A stretch of 64,000 nt of DNA, from assembly GCF_025966695.1 (NCBI RefSeq), contig NZ_JAOEIY010000004.1:191706-255705 (forward strand), read 5' to 3'. The notes under the pieces are model-generated. The model was not told where the DNA came from. It searched no databases and saw only the letters and a program-made list of their open reading frames with translations. This DNA is from Stutzerimonas sp. S1 (lineage in GTDB: Bacteria > Pseudomonadota > Gammaproteobacteria > Pseudomonadales > Pseudomonadaceae). How positions within the stretch are numbered: position 1 is the stretch's first letter; each line of letters opens with the position of its first letter. The position numbers were made by a program, and so were the translations under genes. Below are positions 52,959 to 62,177 of this stretch, in pieces.

Positions 52959-53747
52959 TCAGCCATCGCAGTCCACCACATGCACCCACAGGCCTGCCTG
53001 CCCCGGCACCAGTTCCGGTCGTAGCGTCAGCGCCGGTATGTCGTAATCCCCGGCATTCTGTCGGCGATAGGCAATCGGCGTCGTCCGCCAGAGGTCGTCG
53101 AGGCGCTGTCCCAGCTCGTCGCGAATCATCTCGAATCGGGCCTGATCGACACGGCTGGTGCGATGCACGAGATACGGCGGCAACACGTCGAAACCCGGGT
53201 AAAACAGAATGCCGTGCTGGATGGGGAACAGCAGGTCGTCGATCGGGCCGTTGATACCCCGCGGGCTGTAATGCGAGGCCCAGCCGCCGGTCGTGACGAT
53301 CAGCATGGCGCGTTTGCCCGCCATCGCACCTTCGCCGTAGCGATTGCCCCACCGTACATCGGAGTGCTCCCCCACGCCGTAGGCAAAACCATAGGCGTAG
53401 ACGCGGTCGACCCAACCCTTGAGGATCGCCGGCATGCTGAACCACCACAGGGGAAACTGCATGATCAAGGCATCCGCCCACAGCAGTTTTTCCTGCTCCT
53501 GGGCGATATCGGCAGGTTGCCGACCATTGGCGAAAGCCCACTTCGAATCCTGCGACGGATCGAACCGCGCCCCGGGCTCGTGATCGAGATTGTCGTCGGC
53601 ATCGACGGTCGCCTTCCAGCCCATCGCATACAGATCGGAAACCCGGACATGGTGGCCGGCTTCGTCCAGGCGCTGGACGACGAAATCACGCAGCGCGCCG
53701 GTCAGTGAGCGTTGTTCTGGATGGGCATAGACGAGCAAGACATTCAT
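52959..53747 (-). CDS. NAD(P)H:quinone oxidoreductase (flavodoxin-like fold)
   Basis: A 262-residue quinone reductase of the DT-diaphorase/MdaB group. MNVLLVYAHPEQRSLTGAL is the FAD/FMN-phosphate region, MQFPLWWFSMPAILKGWVDRV the flavin-ring region, and TTGGWASHYSPRG the nicotinamide side. It reduces quinones by two electrons and avoids semiquinone. Start 53747 has GGAGG upstream; the longer frame overlaps the divergent promoter. It is divergent from a LysR gene (85 bases), which probably controls it. Confidence 0.9.
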   Translation of the reverse strand: MNVLLVYAHPEQRSLTGALRDFVVQRLDEAGHHVRVSDLYAMGWKATVDADDNLDHEPGARFDPSQDSKWAFANGRQPADIAQEQEKLLWADALIMQFPLWWFSMPAILKGWVDRVYAYGFAYGVGEHSDVRWGNRYGEGAMAGKRAMLIVTTGGWASHYSPRGINGPIDDLLFPIQHGILFYPGFDVLPPYLVHRTSRVDQARFEMIRDELGQRLDDLWRTTPIAYRRQNAGDYDIPALTLRPELVPGQAGLWVHVVDCDG

Positions 53748-53832
53748 GTTGGGCACCTCCGTTGAACACGGACGCAGAATGCGGCGCTCGACTGTATAGT
53801 TGAAATGAATGTTCGAAATTCCAGGTATAGGC

Positions 53833-54726
53833 ATGAATAATCTCAGACGTCTGGATCTCAACCTCCTGGTCACCCTCGATACGCTGCTCGCCGAACACAA
53901 CGTGACCCGCACCGCCGAGCGCCTGAACCTCTCTCAACCCTCGGTGAGCGTTCACCTGGCCAAGTTGCGAGAGATATTCGCCGATCCGCTGCTGCTCCCG
54001 GGGCCGCGCGGCATGCGGCCGACCGCCCGCGCGGAGGAGCTGCGCGAGCCGCTGCGCCTGGCGCTGGCCGCGCTGGAACGTGCCGTCGCGCCCGCCGCAC
54101 CGTTCGATCCGGCAGCGGCTGCGCACACCTGGCGCATCGCCGCGACCGACTACGGCGAGTCCGCGATCGTGCTCCCGGCACTGCCGGTACTGCGCGCCGC
54201 ATCGCCCGCCAGCCGCCTGGCCGTGGTCGAGATGGCGCCGGCGCGTATTGCCAGGCAAGCGGAACAGGGGGCTATCGATCTGGCCCTGCATACCAGCGAA
54301 GGCTCGCCCGCCAACCTGCGACGGCGGGCGCTGTTCACCGAGCGTTACGTGCTGGCGGGTCGCGCGGGTCATCCTCGGCTGAAGGAGCGCCCGACACTGG
54401 CGCAATTCTGCACGCTCGATCAGGTCATCGTTTCGCCGGATGGCGGCGGCTTTCACGGCGCCACCGATGAGGTGCTGGCAATGCACGGCGCGCAGCGTCG
54501 CGTGGTGCTGTCCGTGCCCCACTTTCTGTTTCTGCGTTCGGTGCTGGAAAGTACTGATCTGGTGGCGATGCTGCCGCAGCGACTGGTGCGCGATCAGGAC
54601 GCCCTGCAGGTGGTCGATGCGCCGGTGGAGGTGCCGGGCTTCGAGATGTCCATGCTCTGGCACGAACGCTCCCACCGGGATCCCGCCCATGAATGGCTGC
54701 GCCGGCAGATCGCCGAGTCGCTGTGA
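53833..54726 (+). CDS. LysR-family regulator, divergent from the quinone reductase
   Basis: A 297-residue regulator. HTH: NLLVTLDTLLAEHNVTRTAERLNLSQPSVS, with an effector domain starting near 90. The branch resembles NodD/SyrM-type regulators (LRRLDLNLL start). Start 53833 has AGGTATAGGC upstream; ATG 53809 is an alternative eight codons longer. The intergenic TTGAAATGAATGTTCGAAATT stretch is A/T-rich and is the likely control region. Confidence 0.9.
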   Translation: MNNLRRLDLNLLVTLDTLLAEHNVTRTAERLNLSQPSVSVHLAKLREIFADPLLLPGPRGMRPTARAEELREPLRLALAALERAVAPAAPFDPAAAAHTWRIAATDYGESAIVLPALPVLRAASPASRLAVVEMAPARIARQAEQGAIDLALHTSEGSPANLRRRALFTERYVLAGRAGHPRLKERPTLAQFCTLDQVIVSPDGGGFHGATDEVLAMHGAQRRVVLSVPHFLFLRSVLESTDLVAMLPQRLVRDQDALQVVDAPVEVPGFEMSMLWHERSHRDPAHEWLRRQIAESL

Positions 54727-54872
54727 TGACCGCACGGATGTAAGCCAAGGCCGCGCAGTGCCGCCCCCTTGCCCTGAGCACCCCGCAAAACGGCCAGTTC
54801 AATGGTCGCCTGTGAAGTCCTTGCGGTTATCGAGCGTGCGAGCGGCGAAGAATTACTGGCTACGACGCACGA

Positions 54873-55001
54873 TCACGCCTGCTTCAGCGCCACCAGAATG
54901 AACCCCACCACGATGCCGGCCAGGGCGATCAGCCAGCCAATCCGGTGTGCACGGTTCTTTTCAGCTTGCCGGATGGGGTCGACGGGCTTTTTCTTTCTCA
55001 C
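54873..55001 (-). CDS. 42-residue single-pass membrane protein
   Basis: A short GTG-started gene: MRKKKPVDPIRQ is a basic head and RIGWLIALAGIVVGFILVALKQA one membrane helix, giving an inner-membrane peptide with cytoplasmic N-terminus. AGGTG stands five bases before the GTG. Function unknown. It fills what would be a 390-base gap between the LysR and MerR genes. Confidence 0.6.
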   Translation of the reverse strand: MRKKKPVDPIRQAEKNRAHRIGWLIALAGIVVGFILVALKQA

Positions 55002-55116
55002 GGTTCACCTGACTCTGAAGAATGACACTGCAGGCGCCAACCGCCGCAGCGCGCCTTTTTAGGCCGCGCGGCTCGAATTGTCCAGCGAGCGCGCCATGGT
55101 TCGCATCAGCGTCATG

Positions 55117-55524
55117 TCAGCCACCACGTTCGCCCGGCGCCGTCAGAGCCTCGATGATGCGGCACTCCCGGACTGTGGATTCGCTGCAACTGGCCAACCG
55201 CTCCAGCTCGCTCTCCAGCCGCTGCAGGTCGGCGATACGCTGGCGGACCTCGACCAGATGGATCTGTACCAGGCGATCGACATCGGTACAGGAGTGCCCC
55301 GGCTGGTCGGCCAGCCCCACGAGGGTGCGAATCTCCTCCAGCGAGAAGCCAAGCTCCCGCCCACGCTTGATGAAGCGCAGCCGCGCGGCGTCCTGCTCGC
55401 CGAAGGTCCGGTAACCGGAGTCGGTACGTGCCGGAGTGGCCAGCAGGCCGATGCGCTCGTAATAGCGGATGGTTTCCACGTTTACCGCCGTCGCCTGGCT
55501 GAGTTTGCCGATGGTAAGAGGCAT
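55117..55524 (-). CDS. MerR-family metal-responsive regulator
   Basis: A 135-residue MerR protein: HTH TIGKLSQATAVNVETIRYYERIGLL, long dimerisation helix, and three cysteines in HSC, ASCSES and REC, the layout of metal-sensing members (ZntR/CadR/PbrR/MerR). Which metal it binds cannot be told. It is divergent from the cation-efflux gene; the 63-base gap holds a MerR-type promoter at 55528-55558. It would activate the transporter by untwisting that promoter when metal is bound. Confidence 0.92.
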   Translation of the reverse strand: MPLTIGKLSQATAVNVETIRYYERIGLLATPARTDSGYRTFGEQDAARLRFIKRGRELGFSLEEIRTLVGLADQPGHSCTDVDRLVQIHLVEVRQRIADLQRLESELERLASCSESTVRECRIIEALTAPGERGG

Positions 55525-55527
55525 GGC

Positions 55528-55558
55528 TTGACCCTGTAGTCGCTACAGGGTTTAGCGT
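55528..55558 (+). promoter_or_regulatory. MerR-type promoter and operator
   Basis: TTGACC (55528-55533) and TAGCGT (55553-55558) are 19 bases apart, the long spacer of MerR-activated promoters. Inside is a perfect dyad ACCCTGTAG-TCG-CTACAGGGT (55531-55551). It drives the cation-efflux gene. Confidence 0.88.
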
Positions 55559-55587
55559 ACTGCCATCGAAATCTGGAGGCGAAGCTC

Positions 55588-56211
55588 ATGGCGGGAAATT
55601 GTTGTGCGGATGCATGTGCCAGCTCGCTGGCCAGGGGCCGCTATCGGCGTGTGCTTTGGCTCGCGCTGCTGATCAACCTGGCGATGTTCGGCGTCGAGAT
55701 CGGTGCCGGCGTACGGGCCGAGTCGGTATCGCTGCTGTCCGACTCGCTCGACTTCTTCGGCGACGCAGCCAATTACGGCGTCAGCCTGTTCGTACTGGGT
55801 CTCGGTGTGGTGATGCGCGCGCGGGCATCGCTGGCCAAAGCGCTGACCATGGGCCTGTTCGGCCTGTTCATCCTGGTGGTCGCGGTGCGCAATTTCCTCG
55901 ACGGCAGCGTGCCGCACGCCTCGACCATGGGCCTGGTCGGGATGCTTGCACTGCTGGCCAACATTGCAGTGGCCGTCATGCTTTACGCCTATCGGGACGG
56001 CGACAGCAACATGCGCAGTGTCTGGCTGTGCAGCCGCAACGATGCGCTGGGCAACCTCGCAGTGATGCTGGCCGCGCTGGGCGTGTTCGGCACCGGCGCC
56101 GGCTGGCCGGACCTGATCGTGGCTACGATCATGGCGCTGCTGGCCATCAGCGCAGCGGTGCAGATCACCCGTCACGCCCGTGCGGAACTGCGCGCCGAGC
56201 GGCTGGCGTGA
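55588..56211 (+). CDS. Cation-efflux (CDF-like) transporter
   Basis: A 207-residue, six-helix inner-membrane transporter. Metal-site motifs: SDSLDFFGDAANYG in helix 2 and SRNDALGN in helix 5, the two acidic positions of the CDF family; the usual His is replaced by Phe/Asn, so the metal may differ from zinc. The N-terminus has a Cys cluster (NCCADAC). It lacks the large C-terminal cytoplasmic domain of most CDFs. GGAGG precedes the ATG. Regulated by the adjacent MerR protein. Confidence 0.88.
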   Translation: MAGNCCADACASSLARGRYRRVLWLALLINLAMFGVEIGAGVRAESVSLLSDSLDFFGDAANYGVSLFVLGLGVVMRARASLAKALTMGLFGLFILVVAVRNFLDGSVPHASTMGLVGMLALLANIAVAVMLYAYRDGDSNMRSVWLCSRNDALGNLAVMLAALGVFGTGAGWPDLIVATIMALLAISAAVQITRHARAELRAERLA

Positions 56212-56218
56212 GCGCGGC

Positions 56219-57055
56219 TTACGGCGCGCCGAACAGCGCCGTCCAGTAGATGGCCGCGTCGCTCTGCGGATCGACCGCATAGGCCGCGCCGAATTCGCTG
56301 TACTGCGGGTTCATCAGATTCGCGCAATGGCCCGGACTGGCCAGCCAGCCGTCGAGCACCCGGCGCGGAGTCGGCAGCGCGGCGGCGATGTTTTCGCCCA
56401 CTACGCCGCCGGTATAACCGTCCAGTTCGGCGCGGTCGCCCGGCGTGCGGCCGTCCTCACTCAGATGACTGAAGAAATTGCGATTGGCCATCGCCCGGCT
56501 ATGGGCCTCGGCCGTGCCGCCGAGGGTCGCGTTCCAGCCAAGCGGGGCCGCCGCGGCAAAAGCCTGCGAGCCGCACTGACGTGGCTGCGCACGCGCGGTA
56601 TTGATCAGCTCCAGCAGCTTCTGCCCTTCGGCCTGCCAGTCGCCCAGACGCCCGTCGAGCAGCGGCCGCGCCAGCACGATGCGCCAGTCGCGGCCCTCGC
56701 GGCTGACGCCGATATCGACGAACTGCGGATCGAGCAGCACCTGGCAGAAGCTCTCGTGCAGCGCCTGCATCGCCGCCTGGGCATCACGCGGTCCGGACAG
56801 GCTGATGGCCTGCACCGTCATCATCGGATAGGCCGCACGCGCCAGTTCCTGCGGCAGGTCGCCAGCGCCCTCGACCGGCAGATTCAAGCGCGTATCAGCC
56901 GTCAGCGGCGGCAACTCTTCGCTCGCTCTGTTGCCACAGCGCTGCACTTCGCTGCGATAGGCATTGATGGACTCGACCAGGCGAGCCTCTTCGGCAACCG
57001 CTACGCCAGCGAAGCTCAGCGTGGCAAGCAGCAGGACGGATGAAAGAACACGCAT
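56219..57055 (-). CDS. CAP (SCP/PR1) domain secreted protein
   Basis: A 278-residue exported protein with signal peptide 1-21. The CAP domain is in the C-terminal half: HSRAMANRNFFSHLSEDGRTPGDRA, GENIAAA and W-ASPGHCANLMNPQYSEFGAAYA, carrying the His/Glu cavity residues. The first half (25-145) is a less conserved second module. Role unknown; CAP proteins are proposed to bind lipids or act as peptidases. Convergent with the efflux gene, 7 bases apart. Confidence 0.88.
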   Translation of the reverse strand: MRVLSSVLLLATLSFAGVAVAEEARLVESINAYRSEVQRCGNRASEELPPLTADTRLNLPVEGAGDLPQELARAAYPMMTVQAISLSGPRDAQAAMQALHESFCQVLLDPQFVDIGVSREGRDWRIVLARPLLDGRLGDWQAEGQKLLELINTARAQPRQCGSQAFAAAAPLGWNATLGGTAEAHSRAMANRNFFSHLSEDGRTPGDRAELDGYTGGVVGENIAAALPTPRRVLDGWLASPGHCANLMNPQYSEFGAAYAVDPQSDAAIYWTALFGAP

Positions 57056-57212
57056 GGCAGCTCTCCAGCGAAAATCCCTGACGAAACGGTGCGCCCCCGG
57101 CGCGAACGAACGCCATGGTGCGCGAGGCCGCCGCGCTTGTCATCACCGCACCAGCAGCCACACGACGCCTGCCGCTGTGCCAGTTGCGCGGCCTTGGCTA
57201 TGATCGAACGCC

Positions 57213-57614
57213 ATGAACAGCCAGCCTCCGCTCCGCCAGCCCTGCCCGCCCGGCACCTGCACCTGCAGCCGCGATGCCTTGCTGGAAACACCGGGCGCCG
57301 ACATGCGCATCCTGCGCCTGACCCTGCATGAGGAGCGTCGCCTGCTCGAGCGCCTGGAGAACGTGCAGAGCCTGGCCGACCTCGAGCGGCTGCAGCAGCG
57401 CATGTTCGAGCAACTGGGCATCCGCATGGATATCGCCCCCGGGCACAACGAGGTGCGCAGCATGCGCGGTATCGCCATCGACTTCGCTGATCAGCCCGGC
57501 CTGTGCCGCAAGACCCGCCCCGCACTTGCCGCCGCCATTCGCCGCGGGCTGGCGAAGCACCCGGAGATCGCCTGGCGCCTGCTCGATGCGCATGATCTGT
57601 TGGGTGGCATCTAA
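57213..57614 (+). CDS. Conserved hypothetical protein with N-terminal Cys cluster
   Basis: A 133-residue soluble protein. The N-terminus has CPPGTCTC, a possible metal site, and the rest is helical and charged (HEERRLLERLENVQSLADLERLQQRM is a likely coiled coil). Codon use is typical of the neighbours. No domain recognised. It precedes rlhA by 165 bases on the same strand. An alternative start at Met31 is possible. Confidence 0.75.
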   Translation: MNSQPPLRQPCPPGTCTCSRDALLETPGADMRILRLTLHEERRLLERLENVQSLADLERLQQRMFEQLGIRMDIAPGHNEVRSMRGIAIDFADQPGLCRKTRPALAAAIRRGLAKHPEIAWRLLDAHDLLGGI

Positions 57615-57779
57615 GTACCTAGCCATCACACGCTCCCGCGTGGGAAGGGTCGCCCGGACGCGCCAGCATCCATTTACGTGATGCCCGGCATACCTTTCTC
57701 CCACTCGCCCAGTGGCGAATCCCAAACCGGCCGCAAGCCATTACAATGCGCGCCTTCGTTTCATTGCCGGTCCGTGCTC

Positions 57780-59780
57780 ATGTCGCTTCCCAAACACCAC
57801 CTCGAACTGCTCGCCCCCGCGCGCGACGTCACCATCGCCCGCGAGGCCATCCTGCATGGCGCCGACGCCGTGTACATCGGTGGCCCCAGCTTCGGTGCGC
57901 GGCACAATGCCGAGAACAGCGTGGCGGACATTGCCGAGCTGGTGAAATTCGCCCACCTGTTCCATGCGCGGGTATTCGTCACCCTCAACACCATCCTGCA
58001 TGACGACGAGCTGGAAGCCGCGCGCACGCTGATCCATCAGCTCTACGAGATCGGCGTCGATGCGTTGATCGTGCAGGACATGGGCATCATGGAGTTGGAT
58101 ATCCCGCCCATCGAGATCCACGCCAGTACCCAGACCGATATCCGCACGCTGGAGCGGGCGAAGTTCCTCGACAAGGCCGGCTTCTCGCAGCTGGTCCTCG
58201 CCCGCGAGCTGAACCTGCAGGAAATCCGCGCGATCTACGACGAAGTGGATTCGACCCTGGAGTTCTTCATCCACGGTGCCCTGTGCGTGGCCTTTTCCGG
58301 GCAGTGCAACATCAGCCACGCACAGACCGGGCGCAGCGCCAACCGCGGCGACTGCTCGCAGGCCTGCCGCCTGCCCTACACGCTGAAGGACGATCAGGGC
58401 CGCGTGGTGGCGTTCGAGAAGCACCTGCTGTCGATGAAGGACAACAACCAGAGCGCCAACCTGAGCGCCCTGGTCGATGCCGGCGTGCGCTCGTTCAAGA
58501 TCGAGGGGCGCTACAAGGATGTGAGCTACGTGAAGAACATCACCGCTTACTACCGCCAGCGCCTCGACGGCATCCTCGCCGAACGCCCTGACCTGGCGCG
58601 CGCGTCCAGCGGCCGCACCGATCACTTCTTCGTACCGGACCCGGACAAGACCTTCCACCGCGGCAGCACCGACTACTTCGTCACCGACCGCAAGATCGAC
58701 ATCGGCGCCTTCGATTCGCCGACCTTCACCGGCCTCGCCGTCGGCGAAGTGCTCAAGGTCGGCAAGCATGACCTGACCGTGCAGACCCGCGAGCCGCTGT
58801 CCAACGGTGACGGCCTCAACGTGCTGATCAAACGCGAGGTGGTGGGCTTTCGCGCCAGCGTGGTCGAGCCGCTGAAGCAGTTCGAGGAAGACGGCCAGTC
58901 GTTCTGGCAGTACCGCGTCGAACCCAACGAAATGCCCGCCGCGCTACGTCAGGTACGACCGAACCATCCGCTCAATCGCAACCTGGACCACAACTGGCAG
59001 AACGCGCTGCTGAAAACCTCCGCCGAGCGCCGCGTCGGTGTGCGCTGGCTGGCCAAGCTGCGTGCCGACTCGCTGGAGCTGCACGTCACCAGCGAGGAAG
59101 GCGCCTATGCCACGGCCACCCTGCCCGGCCCGTTCGGCGAAGCGAAGAAACCCGAGCAGGTGCCCGGGCAGATTGCCGACCTGCTGAGTCAGCTGGGCAC
59201 CACCATCTACCACGCCGAAGAGGTCGAGGTGGATGCGCCGCAGGCGTTCTTCATCCCCAACTCGCAGCTCAAGGCGCTGCGCCGCGAAGCCATCGAGGCG
59301 CTGAGCGAAGCCCGCGAAGCCATCCGTCCGCGCGGAGGGCGCAAGCCGGTCAGCGTGCCGCCGCCGGTCTACCCGGAGTCGCACCTGTCGTTCCTCTACA
59401 ACGTCTACAACGAGAAGGCGCGCGCCTTCTACCACCGTTACGGCGTGCAGCTGATCGATGCGGCCTACGAGGCCCACGAGGAGACCGGTGAGGTGCCGGT
59501 GATGATCACCAAACACTGCCTGCGCTTCTCCTTCAACCTTTGCCCGAAGCAGGCCAAGGGCGTGACCGGCGTGCGCACCAAGGTTGCACCGATGCAACTG
59601 GTGCACGGTGACGAGGTGCTGACCCTGACCTTCGACTGCAAGCCCTGCGAGATGCACGTGGTCGGCAAGATGAAGGGCCACATCCTCGACCTGCCGTTGC
59701 CGGGCAGCGCGTCGAGCATCGTCGGGCAGATCAGCCCTGAAGACCTGCTCAAGACCATCAAAGCCAAGCCGCAGGCCTGA
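57780..59780 (+). CDS. rlhA: U32-family 23S rRNA C2501 hydroxylase (RlhA/YdcP)
   Basis: A 666-residue peptidase-U32 family protein. The U32 core (1-330) has the signature FIHGALCVAFSGQCNIS and the cysteine-rich CSQACRLPY, and the C-terminal half is DUF3656-like. The length and second half match E. coli YdcP (RlhA) rather than the shorter YegQ (TrhP), so hydroxylation of 23S rRNA C2501 is the likely role. Start 57780 (MSLPKHHLELLAPA) is used; the longer frame is not conserved. A cysteine set near the C-terminus (HCLRFSFNLCP, FDCKPCEM) may bind an iron-sulfur cluster. Confidence 0.9.
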   Translation: MSLPKHHLELLAPARDVTIAREAILHGADAVYIGGPSFGARHNAENSVADIAELVKFAHLFHARVFVTLNTILHDDELEAARTLIHQLYEIGVDALIVQDMGIMELDIPPIEIHASTQTDIRTLERAKFLDKAGFSQLVLARELNLQEIRAIYDEVDSTLEFFIHGALCVAFSGQCNISHAQTGRSANRGDCSQACRLPYTLKDDQGRVVAFEKHLLSMKDNNQSANLSALVDAGVRSFKIEGRYKDVSYVKNITAYYRQRLDGILAERPDLARASSGRTDHFFVPDPDKTFHRGSTDYFVTDRKIDIGAFDSPTFTGLAVGEVLKVGKHDLTVQTREPLSNGDGLNVLIKREVVGFRASVVEPLKQFEEDGQSFWQYRVEPNEMPAALRQVRPNHPLNRNLDHNWQNALLKTSAERRVGVRWLAKLRADSLELHVTSEEGAYATATLPGPFGEAKKPEQVPGQIADLLSQLGTTIYHAEEVEVDAPQAFFIPNSQLKALRREAIEALSEAREAIRPRGGRKPVSVPPPVYPESHLSFLYNVYNEKARAFYHRYGVQLIDAAYEAHEETGEVPVMITKHCLRFSFNLCPKQAKGVTGVRTKVAPMQLVHGDEVLTLTFDCKPCEMHVVGKMKGHILDLPLPGSASSIVGQISPEDLLKTIKAKPQA

Positions 59781-59789
59781 CGCGCGCGC

Positions 59790-60686
59790 TCAGGCCGTCA
59801 GCGCCTCGGCCAGCGCCCGGCCGATCGCCGCCAGCGCGGCGTTGCGCTCCTCGGCGCTCGCCTGCGTCTGCGTGAGGTAGACGCAGGCAATCACCGGTTT
59901 GCGCTGCGGCGGCCAGATCACCGCGATCTCGTTGGTCGTGCCGCGCTCGCCCGAACCCGTCTTGTCGCCGATGCGCCAGGTTGGCGGCAGGCCGGCGCGC
60001 AGCTTGGCCGCACCGGTCTGGCTGGCGAGCATCCAGGCGATGAGCTGGTCACGCGAGGCCGCCGACAGGCTGTCCCCCAGTACCAGACGCTGCAGATTCG
60101 CCGCCATCGTCGCCGGCGTGGTGGTGTCGCGCGGATCGCCAGGACGTGCCTCGTTCAGCTCCGTTTCCCAGCGATCCAGGCGAGTGTGGTGGTCGCCGAG
60201 CGTGCGTGCGAAAGCGCCGATCGCGCCCGGCCCGCCGAGGTGACGCAGCAGCAGATTGCCCGCCGTATTGTCGCTGAGGGTGATGGCCGCTTCGCAGAGC
60301 GCGGCGAGCGTCATGCCATCGTCGACATGCCGCTCGGTGACGGGCGAGTAGGTCACCAGATCGTCCGCGGTATAGCGGATGCGTGTGTGCAGCGAATCCG
60401 CGCCGGCATCGACCCGCCGCAATACCGCCGCGCCCGCCAGCAGCTTGAAGGTGCTGCACAATGGGAAGCGTTCATCAGCACGGTGCCGCCATTGCCGGCC
60501 GGACTGGCTGTCGATGATCGCCACGCCCAGGCGCGCATCCAGCTGTTTTTCCAGCTCGGCGAATCGCTGCGTGAGGTCATCGCCGTGCTGCTCGACGGCC
60601 CACGCCCGGTCGCCCCGAAGCAGCGCGCCACCGAGCAGCAGCGCACTACCCAGCAAGGATAACTGTCGCCGTGTCAGTACCTTCAC
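59790..60686 (-). CDS. Class A beta-lactamase with Tat-type signal
   Basis: A 298-residue class A serine beta-lactamase. Serine is Ser78 in CSTFK (Ser70), the SDN loop is TLSDNTAGN, Glu166 is in RWETELNEA, and KTGSGERGTTNEIAVIWPP is the KTG strand, more like the L2/CTX-M cluster than CARB. The N-terminus TRRQLSLLG plus a hydrophobic run is a twin-arginine signal. Start is GTG 60686, set by AAAGGAGG; the frame to 60719 lacks a site. No regulator adjoins and no mobile element is near, so it is probably intrinsic. Spectrum cannot be read from sequence. Confidence 0.93.
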   Translation of the reverse strand: MKVLTRRQLSLLGSALLLGGALLRGDRAWAVEQHGDDLTQRFAELEKQLDARLGVAIIDSQSGRQWRHRADERFPLCSTFKLLAGAAVLRRVDAGADSLHTRIRYTADDLVTYSPVTERHVDDGMTLAALCEAAITLSDNTAGNLLLRHLGGPGAIGAFARTLGDHHTRLDRWETELNEARPGDPRDTTTPATMAANLQRLVLGDSLSAASRDQLIAWMLASQTGAAKLRAGLPPTWRIGDKTGSGERGTTNEIAVIWPPQRKPVIACVYLTQTQASAEERNAALAAIGRALAEALTA

Positions 60687-60875
60687 CTTGTTCCTCCTTT
60701 CGACAAACACACCGGTCAAGCAGCGGACGCTGAGCTTAGGCTATCCGGCGCGGACGCTCTGCCGAATCAGGCTCAGTGCGATGAGCGGATTGGCGAACGC
60801 CTGTGCCGTCGCATGCTTTAAACTCGTGCCCTTCTTCTGCACTACCGGCGAACCCCCTCGCTGCCCGGACGCCCC

Positions 60876-61691
60876 ATGAAGCAACGCACCGTAACGCCCT
60901 TCCAGATCTTCATCCTCGTGCTGTCGTTCTACGTGCTAGGCGCACTGGTAGCCGATCTGTTCTTCGAGCTGCCTGATGATGTCTCGACCCTGCTGGGTTA
61001 CCTGGACACCATTGTCTGCTTCTTTTTCTTCCTCGATTTCTGCATGCGCCTGCAGCAAGCCGAGGACAAGTGGCGCTTCATGCGCTGGGGTTGGATCGAC
61101 CTGTTGGCTAGCGTGCCAGCCAGCGGCTTGCAGGCAGCCAAGCTGGTGCGTGCGTTCCAGGTGCTGCGTATCCTGCGCGCGCTGAAGTCGCTGCAACTGA
61201 TCTGGCGGGTGCTGTTCCGCAATCGCGCCGAAGGCATCGTGGCATCCGCGGCGACCGCAACCATGCTGCTGGTGGCTTTCGGCGCGATCACCATGCTGCT
61301 GGTGGAGGCGCCGAATCCGCAAAGCTCGATCAATACGCCGGAAGAGGCGCTGTGGTGGGCCTTCGTCACGGTGACGACGGTCGGTTATGGCGATTTTTAT
61401 CCGGTGACGACCGAGGGGCGCGTCGTGGCGGTGTTGCTGATGGTGTCGGGCGTGGGCCTGTTTGGCAGCTTTGCCGCCTATATCGGTTCGCTGTTCGTCG
61501 CCGACCAGAACGAGGAAGAAGAAAAGCGCGACGCGAATGACCGCGAGTTGATGCTCCGACTGCTGGAGCAGGTCGACAGTCTGACCCTCGAAGTACGGAG
61601 CCTGCGAGCGGAGCTGCAGTACACCCGGAATAAGCCAGATGCGGAGCAACTCGAGCAATCGGCCAGCGTTACGCCGAAGGCGGAGCGCTAG
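60876..61691 (+). CDS. Voltage-gated potassium channel
   Basis: A 271-residue 6-TM channel. The S4-like segment RAFQVLRILRALKSL carries regularly spaced Arg, the selectivity filter is TTVGYGDFYP, and a coiled-coil C-terminus (LLEQVDSLTLEVRSLRAELQ) probably tetramerises it. It should conduct potassium in the inner membrane. Divergent from the beta-lactamase gene (189 bases). Confidence 0.92.
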   Translation: MKQRTVTPFQIFILVLSFYVLGALVADLFFELPDDVSTLLGYLDTIVCFFFFLDFCMRLQQAEDKWRFMRWGWIDLLASVPASGLQAAKLVRAFQVLRILRALKSLQLIWRVLFRNRAEGIVASAATATMLLVAFGAITMLLVEAPNPQSSINTPEEALWWAFVTVTTVGYGDFYPVTTEGRVVAVLLMVSGVGLFGSFAAYIGSLFVADQNEEEEKRDANDRELMLRLLEQVDSLTLEVRSLRAELQYTRNKPDAEQLEQSASVTPKAER

Positions 61692-61739
61692 CTGTCGACG
61701 GAACCGCCAGGGTCGAAGGTCCCGTCGATCATCAATTGC

Positions 61740-62177
61740 TTACTTGGCAAAGTAAGCCCTGGCGCGCTCGGCTTCGGCAGGAGTCGGCTTGTAGCTCATC
61801 CACGGATCGGCCTCATCCTTCTTGTAGCGAATCTCGCCCTTCTCGATATCGAACTCGTAGAAGGGATACACCTCGCGCAGGTTGTAGAACGCAGCGGGGG
61901 CGAAGAACAGAATGTCGGCCGCCAGATAGCCGCCGTTGAACTTCAGCGGGATCAGGCCGTACATCGGCTCCAGGCCCTCTTTGCTGGCGCGGAAGCGGTA
62001 CTGGCCGAAACTCGTGGCCTTGTAGGTCTTGTTGACCGGATTTGCCAGCATCAACGGTGCATCTTCATTGATTTCGACGGCCAGTTTGGGGTCGCTGGAA
62101 CGCAGCGAGGTGGTGGCGCTACAGGCTGACAGCAGGGCGGCCGCGGTGGCCACGGCGAAGAGGTGTTTGACGTTCAT
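61740..62177 (-). CDS. Hypothetical lipoprotein
   Basis: A 145-residue lipoprotein: signal 1-18, lipobox LLSAC (Cys19) followed by Ser. The mature protein is short, mixed alpha/beta, with LKFNGGYLAADILFFAPAAFYN, a hydrophobic stretch near the middle. No domain recognised. AAGGA precedes ATG 62177; a start seven codons earlier is less likely. Confidence 0.8.
   Translation of the reverse strand: MNVKHLFAVATAAALLSACSATTSLRSSDPKLAVEINEDAPLMLANPVNKTYKATSFGQYRFRASKEGLEPMYGLIPLKFNGGYLAADILFFAPAAFYNLREVYPFYEFDIEKGEIRYKKDEADPWMSYKPTPAEAERARAYFAK

Noticed and set aside
57678-57779. Longer N-terminus of RlhA
   Set aside because: The extra 34 residues are not family-like; the conserved protein begins at MSLPKHHLELLAPA.
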